DNA of 64,000 nt from Luzula sylvatica (taxonomy: Eukaryota > Streptophyta > Magnoliopsida > Poales > Juncaceae): assembly GCA_946800325.1 (NCBI GenBank), contig OX326959.1, forward strand, positions 15,964,862-16,028,861, written 5' to 3'. Shown here piece after piece: positions 59,737-64,000 of the stretch; positions within the stretch are counted from its first letter, which is position 1, and every line of letters starts with the position of its first letter. A program made the translations under genes and the position numbers. Under the pieces are notes generated by a model that saw nothing but the letters and a program-made list of their open reading frames with translations, did not search any database and had not been told where the DNA came from.

Positions 59737-60947
59737 GTTTATTGGCAATATGTGGATAATTAAAACTTAAGTAAGTAACAAAGATAATTAAAATAAGTAA
59801 CTAAAATTTGACGTAATGATGCAATTTGATAAGAAAAAACAAAGTTTCGTAACAATGATGAATAAAGTAACTAGATATAAATCTCATTACAGTTGAAAAA
59901 TGGAAGAGAAGAGTTTATCTATATAAATATGAGTAATTTTCTAAACTTATAAGCATGCATCAAATAGCATTAATTTAGAAATACTATATGATGATTACTA
60001 ATATATAATTATGTATTTTCTTATTTAATATATTTTTTTTCATTATTTTCATTATTATGATATTTTGTTCAAATTTTCGTTGTCTTTTCTATTAATAAAT
60101 TTTGTTACGTATCAGCAAAATAAAAATTAATGATATACACTGTGCATAAGTCCTAAGGGTCACTTTTTCTATATATGATATTGTCTAAATTATTTTAAAC
60201 AATAATGGTTTTTGATTTCTTGTTATTTATTTTTTTGTAAAATTGTATCTCATGTTCGATTATATTGTGTCATTAATATATGTATTAATATATGATAAAA
60301 AAATATTTGCAGAACTAACATAAAATAGTCATAATATATATACATAATTATTTATAATTATGAAAATATGATGAGGTTGATATATTTTGAACTGATTTTA
60401 GTTTGTCATTATCATAATAATAAATAATAGTTCAAATTATAATTAAAATTACAATTGCTATATTCGTCGATAGAGGAGTATTATATTGGTCTAGACTTTT
60501 GATCAACTATATATTATGTCATTTGAACAATAATTTCTAAATTTATGTAGAAATGAAAATGAATCAGAAAACAGAACAAAAGATAGGTCCAGAATTTTTT
60601 CTTTCTAATTTTAGAAGAAAATAATTGGCTTAAATTTGTCATCCCAAAAGATTAAGTAAATTGATAAATTTTTTAATTCAATATCATTATTTTATTATTG
60701 ATTCAACATTATCATTAGTAATATTAAAATTATTTAAATTGACATATATATTTTAGTATGGTAATAACATTATTGCTAAAGGCTAAGGATAGCATGTTGT
60801 GATTGATGAAAAGTTTATACATTTCTTTATGTTATCAATTATTATGTTTACAAAGCTAACACAACTATGTCCAATATTATGAATCTATGATCAAGGCTAA
60901 CAATAACAAAAGATACTCATCTTTTTTGTTGTCTATAAATTAGTACA
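59732..60947. repeat. Dispersed repeat copy 2
   Basis: Matches 49317-50655. Its start also abuts a (TA)n tract. The match ends where the element at 60948 begins. Related but older fragments occur at about 31475-31700 and 44377-44600. Confidence 0.75.
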
Positions 60948-61312
60948 CTATTCTAATTTTTTAAAAACCTGAACGAAAACTAATTTTTTCAAATCCAAAC
61001 AATTCGAAATTTCCAATTTTCGAAATCCGAATGACCGGATAACCGAACGATCCGTACCAAACAAATCGTAAACCGAATGATACGAAACGACCCGTACCAA
61101 ACAATCTCTGCTAAACGGACGATCCATACCGAACATTCCAAAAATTGAAACGATCCGGAACGGAATAATTCAAAACCGAACGAAAAAACAATAATCCGAA
61201 ATCGCATAATCTGCAAACCGAATGATCCGCTGTCGAAATGACCCGGCGATTGAAATAATCGGTAAACCGAAATGATTGGAAACAAACAAAAAATCCAATT
61301 ACCGCCTCTAAT
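60948..61312. mobile_element. Probable non-autonomous hAT element (about 365 bp)
   Basis: The 8-bp direct repeat TTAGTACA flanks the segment (60940-60947 and 61313-61320). The right end ACCGCCTCTAAT resembles hAT termini. The interior is a chain of CCGAACGATCCG-like repeats. The left terminus is poorly defined. Confidence 0.5.
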
Positions 61313-61492
61313 TTAGTACATGTAAATATATAAGACGTAGAAAGATATGTTTTTATGAATCTCTAATGGAGTAATTAGACTAGGTCAATAATCAATTATA
61401 AATTTTCAATTCATATCTATTTGCTCAAAAAGTGGATCCCACACATATGAGTTGTTACTTTGTGAATGATAAGTGCATGCAACAGTTGATAT

Positions 61493-62693
61493 CACTGTTT
61501 TAAAAACCGGACCGGACCGGCCGGTTCGCCCAAAAAAAACCGGACCCGGTTAAAAAAACGGTCCGGAATCATCAAAGGATCGGATTTGCATTGACCCGAC
61601 CATATTTTCCTTTACGAGGTGCTTGCAACAGTTGATGTCACTGTTCTTGTTCTTAGTTCATTGGCATCTAGTTTCCTCTACGTGGTGCTTGTTTTGCTTT
61701 ATTAATCCATATTTTCCAAATATATTTCGAAATACACGATTTTTGCTTAATCTGTGATAATTCGTTTAGTTCTTTTAATCAGATGAAGTGTCCCGTTGAG
61801 GGTAACGACGGACTTAGGTAATTAATATTCACGAGGAAAATACTTCTGGAAGAAGCCTACTTCAAGCAAAAAAGAGTAACTATTATTTCTCCCATTTAAT
61901 TGCTGGATTCCTTACTTAATTCTTTTGCATCGAGTAAAATAATAGTTCAACTGGATCTAAAATTCAGAATTTCGAATCCACCAATCAATATAGTTAAGCT
62001 TATAAATCTAAGAATAATTTGATTACAGATTGTTGCTGAGCAGCTCGAGGCGTTGGCAGAAGGAGAAATGAACGTGACGAGACTGAACATGTGCTACAGC
62101 ACGCACTAGCCGCACCGCAGCGTGATTCGTCAAGTGAGGAAGTTAAACGAGGAGAAGAGTTTTGCCATGACTGTCATGATGGAATTAGAGTTGGGACGAA
62201 CGATGAAACTGATACTTAGTTGGTACTTGGTACATTAGAGGAACAAACAAACTGAATCAAAATTACTCAGATTTCAAGAAGCAACTGTATCACTGGAAGG
62301 GATTCAAGTTCGGATGATTGGTGAAATACTGGCAGGATTGTACTCTGGACTCTGTCGATTCTGACTGGCTCGTAGTTGATGTGTTAATTTTTTAAATTTG
62401 TTTTGTTACTGTTGAAGACTAAACATAAAAAATTGCATGCTCGAATCTGGCATACAAAAGAAAATTGCATGACCGAATCTTCCTAAATCTTCAGGGTTTA
62501 CAAGTCTTCAATACTTGGATCCAAACATCTAAAGTCTTTATGTGTGATATTAGAAAATTATGATATTAGATATCGTAATGTTATTTACAACTTACAAATC
62601 AGTAATTGAACCGGTTGACCCGCCGGTCCGACCAGTGAACCGATAACCCGAGACTCGGCCGGGTCGTCGTCCGGTCCGATTTTTAAAACATTG
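61493..62693. mobile_element. hAT element (1201 bp) carrying a pyruvate kinase exon fragment
   Basis: Ends CACTGTTTTAAAAACCGG and its near-complement at 62676-62693 are inverted, with GGACCGG-rich subtermini on both sides. The flanking duplication GTTGATAT/GTTGATAA (61485-61492 and 62694-62701) has one mismatch. The interior is not transposase but host-like sequence, including the exon at 62029-62215. Confidence 0.7.
62029..62215 (+). pseudogene. Plastid-type pyruvate kinase exon fragment captured by a hAT element
   Basis: Immediately after an intron-like CAG (62026-62028 region) the frame reads EQLEALAEGEMNVTRLNMCYS, an in-frame stop where the family has Trp, then HRSVIRQVRKLNEEK and FAMTVMM. 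This is the N-terminal conserved block of plastidial pyruvate kinases (GMNVARLNMCHG...RRLNEEKG...VMMDTEG). The reading frame is lost after VMM. The last step of glycolysis is catalysed by the intact enzyme; this piece has no activity. Confidence 0.75.
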
Positions 62694-62701
62694 GTTGATA
62701 A

Positions 62702-63108
62702 CTTGATATTGTCATATCAACATGCAAGATATGGTGGACATGAACCATGTCTAAACTTGTATTGATTGCTCTTGTGCACGTGTAAACTTTTGATTTGTTA
62801 TGTGTTCGCAAAAGTGTTTTTGTCTTATTTGCCCATTCGCTGTTTTAGTATATGGATATGGATATGGATATGGATAGACATATCTGAAAAAAAAAGTACA
62901 TTTGAGATAAAATTCATTGTTTGGAAATTCGTTAGAAATCATATATTGTATTAATATATAAAAATACGGCATTTTCCCCTATATATTTTACAGGAGAGCT
63001 TACAAATTTACAAATTGAGGTATGAAACTATGAATACAGGTAATAGAAAGATATGTTACCAACAAATACCAAATTGATATTCCTCTAGTAATTATATTAA
63101 AAAAACAA
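62702..63108. other. Non-coding spacer
   Basis: Includes a short (GGATAT)4 run at about 62853-62876. No gene recognised. Confidence 0.5.
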
Positions 63109-64000
63109 GGGAGAATTTCTCCTATGTCCCTACAAAAATTCAAAATAACATATTTATCCCTTAAAAATTGAGAATTACATATTTATCTCTTCTTAACTCA
63201 ATTAGTATCATAAATATCCACTTAAAATTTATAAATATCAAATTTGTCCTTACTGTTAACTTTCTGTTAAATTTCTGTTAAATAAATTATTATCTTAATT
63301 TTTAAATTTAATTAAATAACCAATAAAATTGTTAATGACTATAATACCCTTCTCCCATTAAAACTAATATAACTTGAGAGATGTTCATCTTAAAATTATA
63401 ACATCTGTTCGTGAGCTTAAGAGCTGTTCATCTTCTCCTGCATCTCTCTAATCTCTGGCGGCAAGGGAAGATATTGCGGCCAAGAGGTGGCTCTTCTTCT
63501 CCAAGGGAAGCAAGTCTTGGCGGCAAGGTGTGGATCTGGCGGCAATGCAAGCAAGGTGTGTCTCTTCTCCTCCAAGCTTGTCTTTGACCTGCCTCTAGTT
63601 TGTTTGCGAAAGAAGGTACTCTTTCTCTTTTTCTGTTCGTGAGAGATAGGCTATTTATTTTTGAATCAGAGCTATTTACGAGGCTCTTCACTCTTGTGGA
63701 TAAATTTGGGACCAAAGATTTTCTGTTCTTCTTTTAGTCTATTTCCTTAATGAAATAACCTTCAATTGTAGTAACAATCATGAATTGTGAGATAAATTTG
63801 GGGGTTGAGAAATCTCAGAATTTTGAGATGTTAATTTTGTTTTTTCTTCAGCCAAGATACATGTAATAGTGGTTATAATAGTGGAAGTGGTGATGAGATT
63901 TTGACGCACGAAGATGAAACTTATGCATATGACAAGAATGGTCCGATCATGAAAGTCAATTCTAAATTTCTTAACGTAATTGTATTCAGGAAAGCTTTGA
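63109..64000 (+). mobile_element. Probable 5' part of a Mutator-like element (MULE), runs off the window
   Basis: The sequence from GGGAGAATTTCTCC onward (ACATATTTATCCC blocks) resembles a MULE terminal repeat. About 63400-63640 is a CT-rich leader with TGGCGGCAAGG repeats. Near the window end an open frame reads GYNSGSGDEILTHEDE and MKVNSKFLNVIVFRKAL, like the start of the MuDR N-terminal domain (FxxxxxFRKALxxYA). The catalytic domain would lie beyond 64000, so this is a cautious call. Confidence 0.4.

Noticed and set aside
60948..61285. Minus-strand frames of 62 and 98 codons
   Set aside because: Generated by the CCGAACGATCCG-type internal repeats of a short hAT-like element.
63428..63715. 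95-codon minus-strand frame rich in Arg and Cys
   Set aside because: Opposite strand of a TGGCGGCAAGG-repeated leader; no recognisable domain.

Overview
The window looks like a nuclear chromosome segment from a flowering plant, probably a eudicot. It is AT-rich, has GT-AG introns, and carries a CC-NB-LRR resistance gene, a five-KH-domain RNA-binding protein gene and plant-type transposons (hAT, Mutator-like, PIF/Harbinger-like, Helitron, LINE, SINE). It also has long (TA)n, (CT)n and (GA)n microsatellites. I cannot name the species.

Layout. 0-13.9 kb is a transposon graveyard: two hAT-like elements sharing one 8-bp target, a third hAT inside an array of short palindromes, two diverged LTR-like segments, a 1-kb hAT, a Tourist-like MITE and a 1.8-kb Helitron-like element. 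13.9-17.4 kb (minus) is an intact single-exon CC-NB-LRR gene. 19.9-22.4 kb (minus) is an intact six-exon HEN4/At4g18375-type KH gene. 23.2-49.1 kb is a 12.9-kb tandem segmental duplication. 49-64 kb is again repeat-dominated, with a broken purple-acid-phosphatase-like gene, a hAT element carrying a pyruvate-kinase exon fragment, a hAT transposase relic, a perfect 101-bp inverted repeat and the probable start of a MULE.

The main result is inside the tandem duplication. Each unit contains, on the minus strand, a nine-exon gene with no long open frame. Splicing by eye gives an uninterrupted 333-residue plant staphylococcal-nuclease-like protein (calcium-dependent nuclease, CAN family) with the catalytic Arg-Glu-Arg set and the Asp ligands in place. 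Just upstream of each ATG lies a 95-bp minisatellite carrying one CACGTG G-box per repeat. The two gene copies differ in repeat number, so promoter architecture varies while I saw no coding difference.

Each unit also holds a decayed dihydroxyacetone-kinase gene, a purple acid phosphatase exon, remnants of older CAN paralogues, Helitron-like 3' ends and a 5'-truncated LINE. The left part of the two units differs by a few percent and many indels. The right 7.5 kb is almost identical, and copy 2 alone carries a 231-bp Mutator-like MITE there with a 9-bp target duplication; copy 1 preserves the empty site. The junction between the units contains short fragments of both unit ends, as expected from error-prone end joining.

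All coordinates and splice sites were read by eye. No alignment, expression or database evidence was available.
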